From: Agarilytica sp033852165
GTDB lineage: Bacteria; Pseudomonadota; Gammaproteobacteria; Pseudomonadales; Cellvibrionaceae
Assembly: GCA_033852165.1 (NCBI GenBank)
Contig: JAWSUZ010000089.1
Location: 1-64,000, forward strand
DNA length: 64,000 nucleotides
Direction of reading: 5' to 3'
The notes under the pieces were generated by a model, which made no database searches, was not told the DNA's origin, and worked only from the letters and a program-made list of their open reading frames with translations. Positions 46,176 to 54,896 of the stretch are shown here, one piece after another (position 1 is the first letter of the stretch; each line of letters begins with the position of its first letter). The translations under genes and the position numbers were made by a program.

Positions 46176-47068
46176 GTGAGGGTGAATGTAAGCATTTGTA
46201 TATCATTGATGCGTCGATTTTTATTTTTCGCTACTACTTTTCGATGCCTTCAAATTGGTTTGCCAGTAACAATCGCCCCACAGAAACCGTTTATGGATAC
46301 GCATTGTGGCTAAAAAAGTTTTTGGCGAATGAAAAGCCTCAAAATGTTGTGGCGTGTTTTGATGAGAGTCTAGGGTCATGCTTTCGCAACGAAATCTATC
46401 CTGATTACAAAAGCAGTCGAGAGCTACCTGACGAAGACTTGGCCTTTCAGTTGCTGGCGTGTAAAAAAATAACCTCTTTAATGGGGGTCCCCTGTTATGC
46501 TTCCGACCGCTACGAGGCTGACGATCTAGCCGGTTGTTTTGCTCGACTCTGTGACGGTGAAAATATTGGGTATTCTATTTTGACGCGAGATAAAGATTTA
46601 TCTCAGCTGCTGTACGGCAACTTAGGGCAATTATGGGATTACCCGAATAAAGAACCCTTAGGGCGTGAAGATGTTTTTGAGAAAATGGGAGTGTATCCCG
46701 AACAAGTTTCCGATTATCTTGCCCTAGTCGGCGACCCAAGTGATGATATTCCTGGTGTGCCGGGTGTCGGGGCCAAAACCGCTTGTGCCTTACTTGCTCA
46801 TTTTGGCTCCTGGAACGAGATAAGAAGTAATGTTGAATCGATACATAAATTGCCCATTCGTGGTGCAAAATCATTGCAGAATAAAATAGCTGAATTTTCC
46901 GATCAGGTGGAGCTTGCGCTCAAGTTGACCCTAATTGATACCGAGGCCGAAGTCGTTAGCTGGGGAAGCACAAAGAGAATTGCAGTGGATAAAACTGAAT
47001 TGTTTGAATTGGCTTCTGGTCTAGGCTTTCCGCCATCATTTGTTAACTCTATAGAGGGCTCCATGTGA
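46172..47068 (+). CDS. xni: 5'-3' exonuclease / flap endonuclease Xni
   Basis: 298 residues (E. coli Xni/ExoIX about 251). The 5'-3' exonuclease fold is clear: YIIDASIFIFRYY, YEADDLAG with metal-binding acids, LTRDKDLSQLL, and the helix-hairpin-helix GDPSDDIPGVPGVGAKTA. It lacks the polymerase part of Pol I. It overlaps both epmC and pdxB by 4 nt, so the genes are translated together. Confidence 0.85.
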   Translation: MSEGECKHLYIIDASIFIFRYYFSMPSNWFASNNRPTETVYGYALWLKKFLANEKPQNVVACFDESLGSCFRNEIYPDYKSSRELPDEDLAFQLLACKKITSLMGVPCYASDRYEADDLAGCFARLCDGENIGYSILTRDKDLSQLLYGNLGQLWDYPNKEPLGREDVFEKMGVYPEQVSDYLALVGDPSDDIPGVPGVGAKTACALLAHFGSWNEIRSNVESIHKLPIRGAKSLQNKIAEFSDQVELALKLTLIDTEAEVVSWGSTKRIAVDKTELFELASGLGFPPSFVNSIEGSM

Positions 47069-48177
47069 CATTACGTATTGTCGCGGATGAAAACATTCCT
47101 TTTGTGCACGCGTTATTCTCTCCTTTTGGCGAGGTTTTAACGTTGCCTGGACGCTCGATGACCCGAGAAAACTTGGGCGATGCAGATATATTATTGGTTC
47201 GTTCAGTGACTAATGTGAACAAGGCGCTAATTGATGCGGCTTCAATACAATTTGTTGGGACCTGCACAATTGGTGTGGATCATTTAGATACGGAATACCT
47301 CAACGAAAGAAATATTTCATATGCCAGTGCACCTGGTTGCAATGCGAATGCTGTTGTTCAATACGTTTTGGGCGTATTGGCAAAGCTTAATGGTTTTGAT
47401 TCGGCAAAAAAAGTGCTTATTGTCGGTGGCGGTAATGTCGGTGGTCGTGTGTACGACGCGCTCACAATTCTCGGGTTTGATTGCAGTATTGCAGATCCTT
47501 TCCTTGACGATAGCTGTGGTCGAAACCTTACTGATTTTTCCTCTATATCGACTGCCGATATCATTTGTTTTCACGCGCCTTTAGCGGTTGATGGCCCGCA
47601 TCCAACGCATCATATGCTGGATGAAGAATTACTGTTGCAGATTAATGCAGGGGCTGTATTGATTAATGCTGGGCGTGGTGGTGTTATCGATAATGCGGCG
47701 TTGTTAAAAGTTCTGAATCATCGCTCTGACCTTCAAGTGGTGTTGGATGTTTGGGAAAACGAACCGAATATAAATACTGATCTCCTGCAGCTCATCACTT
47801 TGGGCACGCCTCATATTGCTGGGTATAGTTTCGAAGGGCGTTTAAATGGCGCTTTGATGATTTTTGATGCCTTGGCAGACCACTTGAAGCTCGATGTAAA
47901 AACATTGGCGGAGATTCGGAAAAAGGTTTGCGGTCAGGCTTTGGGTTGTTCAATTGCAACTCCGGCCCAGTCTGTATTAGATGCTGTTGTGAATAGTTAT
48001 GATGTTTATCTGGATGATGCCAGGCTGCGGTCAGTTGTGAATGAGTTACCGCAGGCCTTTGACGTACTACGTAAAAATTACCCGCAGCGTCGAGAGTTTT
48101 CGCATTATCGATATGATGATTGTCCGGAATCTTCACGGTCGCTATTTCTAAAGTTGGGGTTTGATGTTGGAAGTTAA
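47065..48177 (+). CDS. pdxB: Erythronate-4-phosphate dehydrogenase
   Basis: 370 residues with a GTG start. It catalyses the second step of pyridoxal phosphate synthesis. D-2-hydroxyacid dehydrogenase fold: NAD-binding GGGNVGG near 123, then HAPLAVDGPHPTHHML, LINAGRGGVID, VLDVWENEPNI and TPHIAGYSFEGRLNG with the catalytic His. The C-terminal PdxB dimerisation region follows. It overlaps xni and the NAD-kinase-like gene. Confidence 0.95.
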   Translation: MTLRIVADENIPFVHALFSPFGEVLTLPGRSMTRENLGDADILLVRSVTNVNKALIDAASIQFVGTCTIGVDHLDTEYLNERNISYASAPGCNANAVVQYVLGVLAKLNGFDSAKKVLIVGGGNVGGRVYDALTILGFDCSIADPFLDDSCGRNLTDFSSISTADIICFHAPLAVDGPHPTHHMLDEELLLQINAGAVLINAGRGGVIDNAALLKVLNHRSDLQVVLDVWENEPNINTDLLQLITLGTPHIAGYSFEGRLNGALMIFDALADHLKLDVKTLAEIRKKVCGQALGCSIATPAQSVLDAVVNSYDVYLDDARLRSVVNELPQAFDVLRKNYPQRREFSHYRYDDCPESSRSLFLKLGFDVGS

Positions 48178-49363
48178 AAGTAAACAATTAAAAGTTGGCT
48201 TTTTGGTCAATCCCATTGCGGGGGCTGGAGGGCCGGCTGCACATAAGGGTAGTGATTTAGTCGAAACGCGTCGCGCCTTATTGGCTGGTGAAATTCAGGC
48301 GAGGTCGCCTTCACGAGCGTTACAGTTTTTAGGTGCGTTAGATAAATTGCCTGAATGTCGCTTTGTAACGGCTCCAGGGGAAATGGGGGCTGATTTATTA
48401 AAACAAGTTAGGCCTGGTGCATACAGTTGTGTTGATTTTGACTTGCCGAGAGAGACCAGTGAGAAAGATACTCAAAAAATTGTTGAGCTTATATTAAAAG
48501 CATCCGTCGACCTTCTTGTTTTTGTGGGTGGCGATGGCACCGCGCGAGATGTGTGTTCTGTTGTTAGTGATGAAACAAAAAACGGGGGTAAGCAAGTTCC
48601 TGTGCTGGGGGTTCCCTCTGGTGTAAAAATGCATTCCGGTGTATTTGCTATTACGCCTACCGCTGCGGCTTGCGTTTTAAACGAAGTGTTTTCGGGTGAG
48701 TTAGTATCGCTTGTTGAGCAAGAGGTGAGGGATATTGATGAGGCGGCTCTTCAAAAGGGCCGTGTAAAAAGTCGTTACTTTGGTTCGATGTGGGTGCCTG
48801 ATGAGGTACGCTTTATTCAGAGTGTTAAATCGGGTGGAGTTGAGGTGGATGAGCTTGTGCTTGCGGATATTGCTGCGGAAATAGGCGAGCGTTTGGAGGA
48901 TGAGGAAAACCAAGACGCTTTAATCATTTTTGCTACGGGCTCGACTACGCAGTTTATTCAGCAGGAGTTGGGCTTCCCTGGTGCGTTGATTGGTGTTGAT
49001 GTGGTTCGGTCTGGCGCGTTGATTGCGGAGGATGTGTCGGCATCTCAGTTGGAGTCTATTGTCTCTGAGTTTGTGGGCCGAGTGATTATTGTTCTGACGG
49101 CGATCGGTGGTCAGGGGCATATTTTAGGTCGGGGTAATCAGCAGTTGACGCCTGAGGTTTTGAGGCGGGTTGGGCGTGAAAATTTGTGGTTGGTGATGAC
49201 GAAGGCTAAGTTGGAGGCGCTTGGTGGGCGTCCTTTATTAATTGATAGTAATGATCCTGAGTTGGATAGGTTGTGGCAAGGGTTAGTGCCGGTTGTTACG
49301 GGGTATCATGATCAGGTTTTGTATCGTTTGGGCGGGGAGTCTTTGGTGAATTTGGGTGAGTAG
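48164..49363 (+). CDS. ATP-NAD kinase family protein
   Basis: 399 residues from the ATG at 48164, overlapping the pdxB end by 14 nt. GFLVNPIAGAGG at the start, FVGGDGTARD (about 125) and GVPSGVKMHSGVFA are the NAD/diacylglycerol-kinase-type nucleotide-binding motifs. The family is larger than the canonical NadK (about 290) and its substrate is not settled; it is seen widely in Gammaproteobacteria. The second half (GSTTQFIQQELGFPGALIGVDVV, GGQGHILGRGNQQLTPEVLRRVG) is specific to this family. G-rich codon use increases near the end. Confidence 0.85.
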   Translation: MLEVKSKQLKVGFLVNPIAGAGGPAAHKGSDLVETRRALLAGEIQARSPSRALQFLGALDKLPECRFVTAPGEMGADLLKQVRPGAYSCVDFDLPRETSEKDTQKIVELILKASVDLLVFVGGDGTARDVCSVVSDETKNGGKQVPVLGVPSGVKMHSGVFAITPTAAACVLNEVFSGELVSLVEQEVRDIDEAALQKGRVKSRYFGSMWVPDEVRFIQSVKSGGVEVDELVLADIAAEIGERLEDEENQDALIIFATGSTTQFIQQELGFPGALIGVDVVRSGALIAEDVSASQLESIVSEFVGRVIIVLTAIGGQGHILGRGNQQLTPEVLRRVGRENLWLVMTKAKLEALGGRPLLIDSNDPELDRLWQGLVPVVTGYHDQVLYRLGGESLVNLGE

Positions 49364-49371
49364 TGAAGACC

Positions 49372-49534
49372 GATTCAGCACTTTGGGGAGTGTTTTTAAG
49401 ACACGCCACAAGTATGTCCCTATAGACTCACTAATGCCATCCTCGACAGTTTGCTCCTGCACTGTCTACTCGACTACATCCATGTGGTAAATGGCATTAC
49501 ATGGTCTTAAAAACACTCCCCAAAGCGCTGAATC
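49372..49534. repeat. 163-bp element bounded by 31-bp inverted repeats
   Basis: The left arm 49372-49402 and the right arm 49504-49534 are reverse complements with one mismatch in 31. Inside, AATGCCAT (49433-49440) pairs with ATGGCATT (49491-49498), and GACAGT (49445-49450) with ACTGTC (49461-49466), giving nested hairpins. No terminal duplication or transposase is visible. It may be a miniature mobile element or a structured intergenic repeat. Confidence 0.75.
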
Positions 49535-49638
49535 TCTGTGCCAGTTTCCACAATGTTGATTGTGCTCCTAAGGGTGGGGTTCTTAAGCCTTATATTGTTA
49601 GTACGTTTTGGGTAAAAGTAAAAATATTGAGAGAGTTG

Positions 49639-50610
49639 ATGCAAGAAAAGTTATTAGATTTATCACCAATATTCAGTGCGTTTGAAAAGGGTTTTGCAGA
49701 GGATCGCCCAGAAGAGGTAAAGCGTCGGAATAATAGCTTTCGTATTTTTCACGGTCGAGGAAAGTGCTTCGAAAACTTGGACTGGATCAATATAGATTAT
49801 CACGCGTCACTCATTTTAATCACAATGTACAACTCCTCATCGATTGCTTTGGATGAGTCGTTAATCGAATATGTTGGGAAAGAGGTTTCTGATTGGGTTT
49901 TATCTAATCAGGGCAAGCTTGGTGTCGAATCCTTGCTGCTGCAGCGTCGAGATTTATTTGGTGCGCCAGTCACCGCGCTAATAGGTGGGGTGCCCGAGCG
50001 TTCGTTTGCCGTGCGCGACAATCTAAAGTTTGGTTTGTCTTTTGGTCAGCAAAACGTCGGGTATTTTTTAGATATTGAACCTGCCCGTGTTTGGTTGGCT
50101 GAGCGCTGTAAAGACAAAAAATTACTCAATCTTTTTTCCTACACCTGTGCGTTTTCAGTTGTTGCCAGTGGGGCGGGGGCTTCGTCGATTGTTAATATCG
50201 ATATGAGTAAAAAATCGTTACAGCGTGGTCGTGAAAACTATGCGATGAGTGAGCTCTCGACCGCTGGCGTAACGTTTATGTCCCACGATATTTTCAAGTC
50301 ATGGGGGAAACTCAAAAAGTTCGGGCCGTACGATATTGTCGTTATCGATCCTCCCAGTTTTCAGAAAGGCAGTTTTATTGCTTCTAAAGATTATGAGAAA
50401 GTGATTCGAAGGATGGAGAGCTTGGTTGCGGAGGGCGGTTGCTTTTTAGCGTGTTTAAATTCCCCAGAAGTTCGCCTTGCAGATTTTCAGGGGATGATCG
50501 ATGCAAATGCTCAGGGCTTCAGTTTCGAAGAAAAGCTACAGCCTCTTGAAAGTTTTCCGGAAAAAGAAGATGGTCGAGAGCTGAAAATGCTAGTTTATCG
50601 TAAAGGGTAG
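49639..50610 (+). CDS. Class I SAM-dependent methyltransferase, RlmI/RlmK-like
   Basis: 323 residues from the ATG at 49639 (MQEKLLDLSPIF). The frame is open to 49501, but that part lies in the inverted-repeat element and is not protein-like. The methyltransferase fold has LLNLFSYTCAFSV (SAM site) and VVIDPPSFQKG (catalytic loop), as in the 23S rRNA methyltransferases RlmI and RlmK. The N-terminal PUA domain of RlmI is missing. Substrate unknown, probably RNA. Confidence 0.8.
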   Translation: MQEKLLDLSPIFSAFEKGFAEDRPEEVKRRNNSFRIFHGRGKCFENLDWINIDYHASLILITMYNSSSIALDESLIEYVGKEVSDWVLSNQGKLGVESLLLQRRDLFGAPVTALIGGVPERSFAVRDNLKFGLSFGQQNVGYFLDIEPARVWLAERCKDKKLLNLFSYTCAFSVVASGAGASSIVNIDMSKKSLQRGRENYAMSELSTAGVTFMSHDIFKSWGKLKKFGPYDIVVIDPPSFQKGSFIASKDYEKVIRRMESLVAEGGCFLACLNSPEVRLADFQGMIDANAQGFSFEEKLQPLESFPEKEDGRELKMLVYRKG

Positions 50611-50673
50611 GGGTGCCTTTTTGTACGTTGTGCTGGTTCAGGCATGAGGCGCTTCAATATTATTTAAATCGGT

Positions 50674-50856
50674 CGTAGGGTGGAAAAGCCAAAGGCGCCT
50701 TCCACCGAAACCCTGCTTGCCCTTCCATATTCCATTTGTCTAGTCTGATGTGGCCCCTGTTAAAATTGTGAGTGGCGTGAAGTGGTTGCTTTTTATGCTG
50801 CAATAGATTGTAAGATCGTGCTGTGCCGGAAGGCGCTCTGCTTTTCCGACCTACGG
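50674..50856. repeat. 183-bp element bounded by about 33-bp inverted repeats
   Basis: CGTAGGGTGGAAAAGCC...GGCGCCTTCCACCG (50674-50707) is matched in reverse complement by GCCGGAAGGCGC...GCTTTTCCGACCTACGG (50825-50856) with a few mismatches. The GTAGG-GGAAAAGC-GCGCCTTCC type of repeat is familiar from intergenic regions of many gammaproteobacteria. No coding content between the arms. Confidence 0.7.
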
Positions 50857-50892
50857 TAAATAGATTTATTTCGGGGGGAGGGGAAGGGAGAG

Positions 50893-51324
50893 TTAAGAAA
50901 AATCGCGGGACTTAAGCATGTATCGCAAAACAAGTGATTTTAACGCTTCAGATGAACCCGCTTTCAGCGTGTTTTTAAGTGTGTCGATTCTTCTTTGAGT
51001 ATTATCTAGTGAGTCGGTGGCCTCAGCATCGAAACCTGCAAGTAAATTAAAGCCCCGGTGCGTCAATACTGCCTCTTCAACAGCTTCCTGTTTTACCTCG
51101 CTGGAATACTGAATGTAATCACATTCTTTAAGCCAAACAATCGCACCAAAACCGGCTTCGAATCGAGGGCTGTGAAGACCAAATTCATCGGGCTCGTCTG
51201 CTCCGGAGATATCCTCGACATAAAGCGCGGTTTTTACCGGAAAGCGGCGGAACAGGCTCAATAAAATTTTGGCAGTATCTTTACAAAAATCATCAATGTG
51301 CAAATCGCCAATAGGGCTGGTCAT
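50893..51324 (-). CDS. Conserved-looking protein of unknown function
   Basis: 143 residues, acidic and soluble, no signal or membrane segment. It starts MTSPIGDLHIDDFCKDTAKILLS, with RFPVKTALYVEDISG in the middle and a helical C-terminus (RRIDTLKNTLKAGSSEAL). I do not recognise the family. It follows alaA by 20 nt on the same strand and is probably cotranscribed with it. Confidence 0.7.
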   Translation of the reverse strand: MTSPIGDLHIDDFCKDTAKILLSLFRRFPVKTALYVEDISGADEPDEFGLHSPRFEAGFGAIVWLKECDYIQYSSEVKQEAVEEAVLTHRGFNLLAGFDAEATDSLDNTQRRIDTLKNTLKAGSSEALKSLVLRYMLKSRDFS

Positions 51325-51344
51325 TTTATATTCCGAAAGCTGGC

Positions 51345-52559
51345 TTATTTACGATAATTTTGTAAAAAGCGACCAAATTTATTGATGGCTTCTTCAATTT
51401 CATTTGCCTGGGGTAAAAAGACAATTCTGAAATGATCCGGGTCTGGCCAGTTAAAGGCTGTGCCTTGGACCAATAATATTTTATCGCTTAATAAAAAGTC
51501 GAGAATCAGTTTTTGGTCATCATCGATCTTATACATCTCGCGATCAATTTTTGGGAAAAGGTAGATAGCCCCTTTTGGGATGACACAGCTGACGCCGGGA
51601 ATTTTATTGAGCGCGCGAACAGCTGCGTCTCTTTGTTCTAGCAGTCGGCCGCCAGGAAGGATAAGTTCATTTACGCTTTGGTAGCCACCTAATGCCGTTT
51701 GAACTGCATACATCGCCGGTACGTTGGCGCATAAGCGCATAGAGGAAAGCATTTCTAAGCCTTCGATATAGCCTTGCGCGTGGCTTTTGTCACCGCTAAT
51801 GACCATCCAGCCCGAGCGGAAACCCGCCAAGCGGTAGGATTTAGATAGGCCGTTAAAGCTGATGCACAATAAATCGTCGGCGACGCGCCCCATGGGGATA
51901 AATTCAGCTTCGTCGTACAAAATTTTTGAATAGATCTCATCGGCAAATAGAACAAGTTTATGTTCTCGTGCAACTTCAACGAGTTGTTCCAGAATCTCTT
52001 GGTCGTATACCGCGCCGGTTGGGTTATTGGGGTTGATGATCAATAGCGCGCGAGTTTTGTCGGTGATTTTAGACTTTATGTCTTCAATGTCTGGAAACCA
52101 ATTCGCTTCTTCTGCGCAACGATAGTGTATAGGTTTTCCTCCGGACAAATTGACTGCGGCTGTCCACAGGGGGTAGTCGGGAGTGGGAATGAGGACTTCA
52201 TCACCGTTGTTTAGCAAAGCCTGACAAGCCATGACAATCAGCTCGCTGACACCGTTGCCAAGGAAAATATCATCGATATCCACGCCCGGTATTCTTAACT
52301 GCTGGCATTCTTGCATGATCGCTTTGCGAGCGGCAAATAAGCCTTTTGAGGCGGTATAACCCTGGGCGTTGCGCAGGTTATGAATCACGTCTGATATCAA
52401 TTCATCGGGCGCATCAAAACCAAAGGGGGCAGGGTTGCCGATGTTGAGTTTAAGAATACGTTGGCCTTCTTCTTCCAGGCGGTTGGCATGGTCGAGTACG
52501 GGGCCACGAATGTCGTAGCAGACGTCTAATAATTTGTCTGATTTGTTAATCCGTTGCAT
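51345..52559 (-). CDS. alaA: Glutamate-pyruvate aminotransferase AlaA
   Basis: 404 residues, as in E. coli AlaA (405). A fold-type I PLP enzyme: LKLNIGNPAPFGFDAP, NPNNPTGAVY, DEIYSKILYD, and the PLP lysine in SFNGLSKSYRLAGFRSGW. It makes alanine from pyruvate and glutamate. N-terminus starts with MQRINKSDKLLDVCYDIRGPV, the family pattern, which supports the start. Confidence 0.94.
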   Translation of the reverse strand: MQRINKSDKLLDVCYDIRGPVLDHANRLEEEGQRILKLNIGNPAPFGFDAPDELISDVIHNLRNAQGYTASKGLFAARKAIMQECQQLRIPGVDIDDIFLGNGVSELIVMACQALLNNGDEVLIPTPDYPLWTAAVNLSGGKPIHYRCAEEANWFPDIEDIKSKITDKTRALLIINPNNPTGAVYDQEILEQLVEVAREHKLVLFADEIYSKILYDEAEFIPMGRVADDLLCISFNGLSKSYRLAGFRSGWMVISGDKSHAQGYIEGLEMLSSMRLCANVPAMYAVQTALGGYQSVNELILPGGRLLEQRDAAVRALNKIPGVSCVIPKGAIYLFPKIDREMYKIDDDQKLILDFLLSDKILLVQGTAFNWPDPDHFRIVFLPQANEIEEAINKFGRFLQNYRK

Positions 52560-52800
52560 GGTTAATTCAGTTTTGTTTATCTATTGTTGTTTATTTTTAG
52601 TGATGCAGTGACATTGTCACGCGGGTTATATCACAAGATTATCATTTTAACTGTTTGTCACCGCGTCGGCAGGGCTAACTGAGTTAATATGTTCGTTAGC
52701 TGCGTAAGCATCAAGCCTAGCTTGATCGTCTTACTTTTTATTGTGTTTGCCTTGAGCTAATGCCCGAGGCTTTGCCCCGCTGGTGATTTAAGGAACGATT

Positions 52801-53208
52801 ATGGCAGATGATGCGTTAAAAAACGATGCGTATTGGCGAGATAAACTCTCCGACGAGGAGTTTTACATATGCAGAGAAAAAGGTACTGAGCGGGCGTTTA
52901 CGGGTATTTACTGTGATCAAAAAGCTTCTGGGACATATACCTGTAAGTGCTGCGGTGAGGGATTATTTGATTCTGAAACCAAATTCGATTCGGGCTCGGG
53001 CTGGCCAAGCTTTTATCAATCGAAAAATGACGGCTCGATAAATGAACATGGTGATCAGTCTGGAATGATGGTTCGTACAGAAATTGTTTGTGCGAAGTGT
53101 GGTTCGCATCTTGGCCATGTCTTTCCCGATGGTCCTGCGCCAACAGGGCAGCGATATTGTGTCAATTCGGCGTCCTTGAATTTTGTTGGGAAGGTCGATT
53201 CTGAGTGA
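52801..53208 (+). CDS. msrB: Peptide methionine-R-sulfoxide reductase MsrB
   Basis: 135 residues. It reduces the R-form of methionine sulfoxide in proteins. Zinc-binding pairs CKCCG and CAKCG are present, and the catalytic cysteine is in RYCVNSASLNF near the C-terminus. FDSGSGWPSFY is the family signature. Its stop overlaps the next gene's GTG start by 4 nt. Confidence 0.96.
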   Translation: MADDALKNDAYWRDKLSDEEFYICREKGTERAFTGIYCDQKASGTYTCKCCGEGLFDSETKFDSGSGWPSFYQSKNDGSINEHGDQSGMMVRTEIVCAKCGSHLGHVFPDGPAPTGQRYCVNSASLNFVGKVDSE

Positions 53209-53873
53209 AGTCATTTAACGAAATATATCAATTGGCCTGTATTCATAAAGGCGGGGAGTCGGTCGTTGAATCGATACTTCCTTCCGTGAGATCGACAAAG
53301 GAGCTTAGCGAGATAGATGACAGAGAATACCTATCGAACATGTGTCGTCGGGTTTTTCGTGCGGGGTTAAGGCATTCTCTGGTTGACAGTAAGTGGCCTC
53401 AGTTTGAGCAGCGGTTCAAAGGTTTTGATCCTGTTTTTTGCGCAATGTTGAGCGAAGATGATATTGACGCAGCAATGAAAGATAGCAGTATTATTCGGCA
53501 CCGGGGTAAGTTGAATTCAATTCGAGCCAACGGGCAATTTGTTTTGGAGCAGTCTCGGGAGTCTGGTAGTTTCGGCGCCTACTTGGCAAGCTGGTTGCCA
53601 GAGCAAACAGTTGAACTTTGGTGGGACTTGAAGAAAAAAGGTAAGCAGATGGGCGGCAATTCCGGCGCAGCATTTTTACGTCTGGTGGAAAAGGATACTT
53701 TTTTAATGACGCGGGACGTCATCGCTGTGCTCATAAATTGCGGAGTGATTGAAAAGGAGCCGACTTCAAAGCGGGATCAACGCTTGGTGCAAGCCGCATT
53801 TTCAAGTTGGCAGGCTGAGTGTGGTCGTCCCCTCTGTGAAATTAGTCGAATTGTTTCGTATACCGCGACGTAA
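53205..53873 (+). CDS. DNA-3-methyladenine glycosylase I family protein
   Basis: 222 residues with a GTG start overlapping msrB. Helical glycosylase fold; the stretch IIRHRGKLNSIRANGQFVLE matches the Tag family, and FLMTRDVIAVLINCGVI the region after the active site. The N-terminal Cys-Trp and zinc-site residues of E. coli Tag are missing, so this is a divergent branch. Pairing with msrB suggests a damage-repair operon, which is inference. Confidence 0.78.
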   Translation: MKSFNEIYQLACIHKGGESVVESILPSVRSTKELSEIDDREYLSNMCRRVFRAGLRHSLVDSKWPQFEQRFKGFDPVFCAMLSEDDIDAAMKDSSIIRHRGKLNSIRANGQFVLEQSRESGSFGAYLASWLPEQTVELWWDLKKKGKQMGGNSGAAFLRLVEKDTFLMTRDVIAVLINCGVIEKEPTSKRDQRLVQAAFSSWQAECGRPLCEISRIVSYTAT

Positions 53874-54065
53874 GTCCAAGCTGACGCAAATAAGAGCTGG
53901 CGTATAGGGCGCAAGCATATAGAAAGTTGGGCAATGGCAAGTGAAGGCCGCGCAAGTCAAGCCTTGAAAAGTGTGTTTTTGATTAAGTGTTTGGGCTATG
54001 GCTGACGTTAAAGTGTTGGTTGACGTTAAGCTCAAATCCAAAACAAACCTTAGGAAGAGTTTTCT

Positions 54066-54809
54066 ATGATCGCAATAAAGTCTTTTATCTATTATGAATT
54101 GGTGTTTTTTGCCGTGATGTTGGCGGGGATGCTTGGTCAGAAATTCCAAGTATTGCCATTTAAAATCGCGTTTGGAGGATTTGCTCTGGGCCTCCTTCTG
54201 GCTGCGGTATTGGGCGTGGTTTCTCTGGTCACCTTTGCCTTATCTTTCGGAGTGATTTCGTCCGAAGTGCGTATACACTCACTAGCAAGTTTTGGTCTTG
54301 GTTTTATTCCCCTGATTATGGTGGTGGTTATTGTCGGTGCGGGTTTAAAGGTCCCTAAGATTCACGATATTTCGACAGATCTTGAAGACAATATTGAATT
54401 TGAGAATGCTGTGTCGTTGCGTCTCCCATCGGAGAATAGCCTTAGCTTACCGTCCGAGAGAGTAAAGGAGCAGCATCGTTCACATTACAAGGATGTTCGC
54501 CCTTTAATGGCTTCTGACGCTCCCTCAGAGGCCTACGCTAAAGCCCTTCGCGTTGCTTTAGAGTTAGGGTGGGTGATTCGTTCTCAAAATGATGAACTGA
54601 AAACTTTTGAGGCCACGGAGTCGACTGCCTTATTTGGCTTTGTTGATGATATTGTCGTTAGGGTGGGGTCAGCTGAAAGTTTTAATGGGGCTGATCGAAA
54701 AGAGGGCAGTAAGATCGATATGCGCTCTGTTTCACGTGTGGGAAAGAGTGATCTAGGCGCGAATGCTAAGCGGATAGAGCGATTCCAGCAGGCTTACAAG
54801 GCTATATAG
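54066..54809 (+). CDS. Membrane protein with DUF1499 domain
   Basis: 247 residues with three predicted membrane helices in the first 100 (about 8-26, 32-62, 68-96), then a soluble DUF1499 domain starting at KIHDISTDLED and ending RVGKSDLGANAKRIERF. Function unknown. The Ser/Leu-rich stretch (LRLPSENSLSLPSERV) between the motifs replaces the usual short link. Confidence 0.82.
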   Translation: MIAIKSFIYYELVFFAVMLAGMLGQKFQVLPFKIAFGGFALGLLLAAVLGVVSLVTFALSFGVISSEVRIHSLASFGLGFIPLIMVVVIVGAGLKVPKIHDISTDLEDNIEFENAVSLRLPSENSLSLPSERVKEQHRSHYKDVRPLMASDAPSEAYAKALRVALELGWVIRSQNDELKTFEATESTALFGFVDDIVVRVGSAESFNGADRKEGSKIDMRSVSRVGKSDLGANAKRIERFQQAYKAI

Positions 54810-54896
54810 TTATTTCGGTATGCCTGGGCTTCGTTTCATGTGTCATATTTCATGGGGGGGGGAGCCTTCAAATTCCGCGTATAGAGCAAAGGGTTA

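Noticed and set aside
49372..49534. Integron attC site
   Set aside because: The nested inverted repeats resemble an attC in outline, but the conserved GTTRRRY core and an integrase gene are missing.
49501..49638. 46-residue N-terminal extension of the methyltransferase
   Set aside because: Its first codons lie in the right arm of the inverted-repeat element; the ATG at 49639 is a better start.
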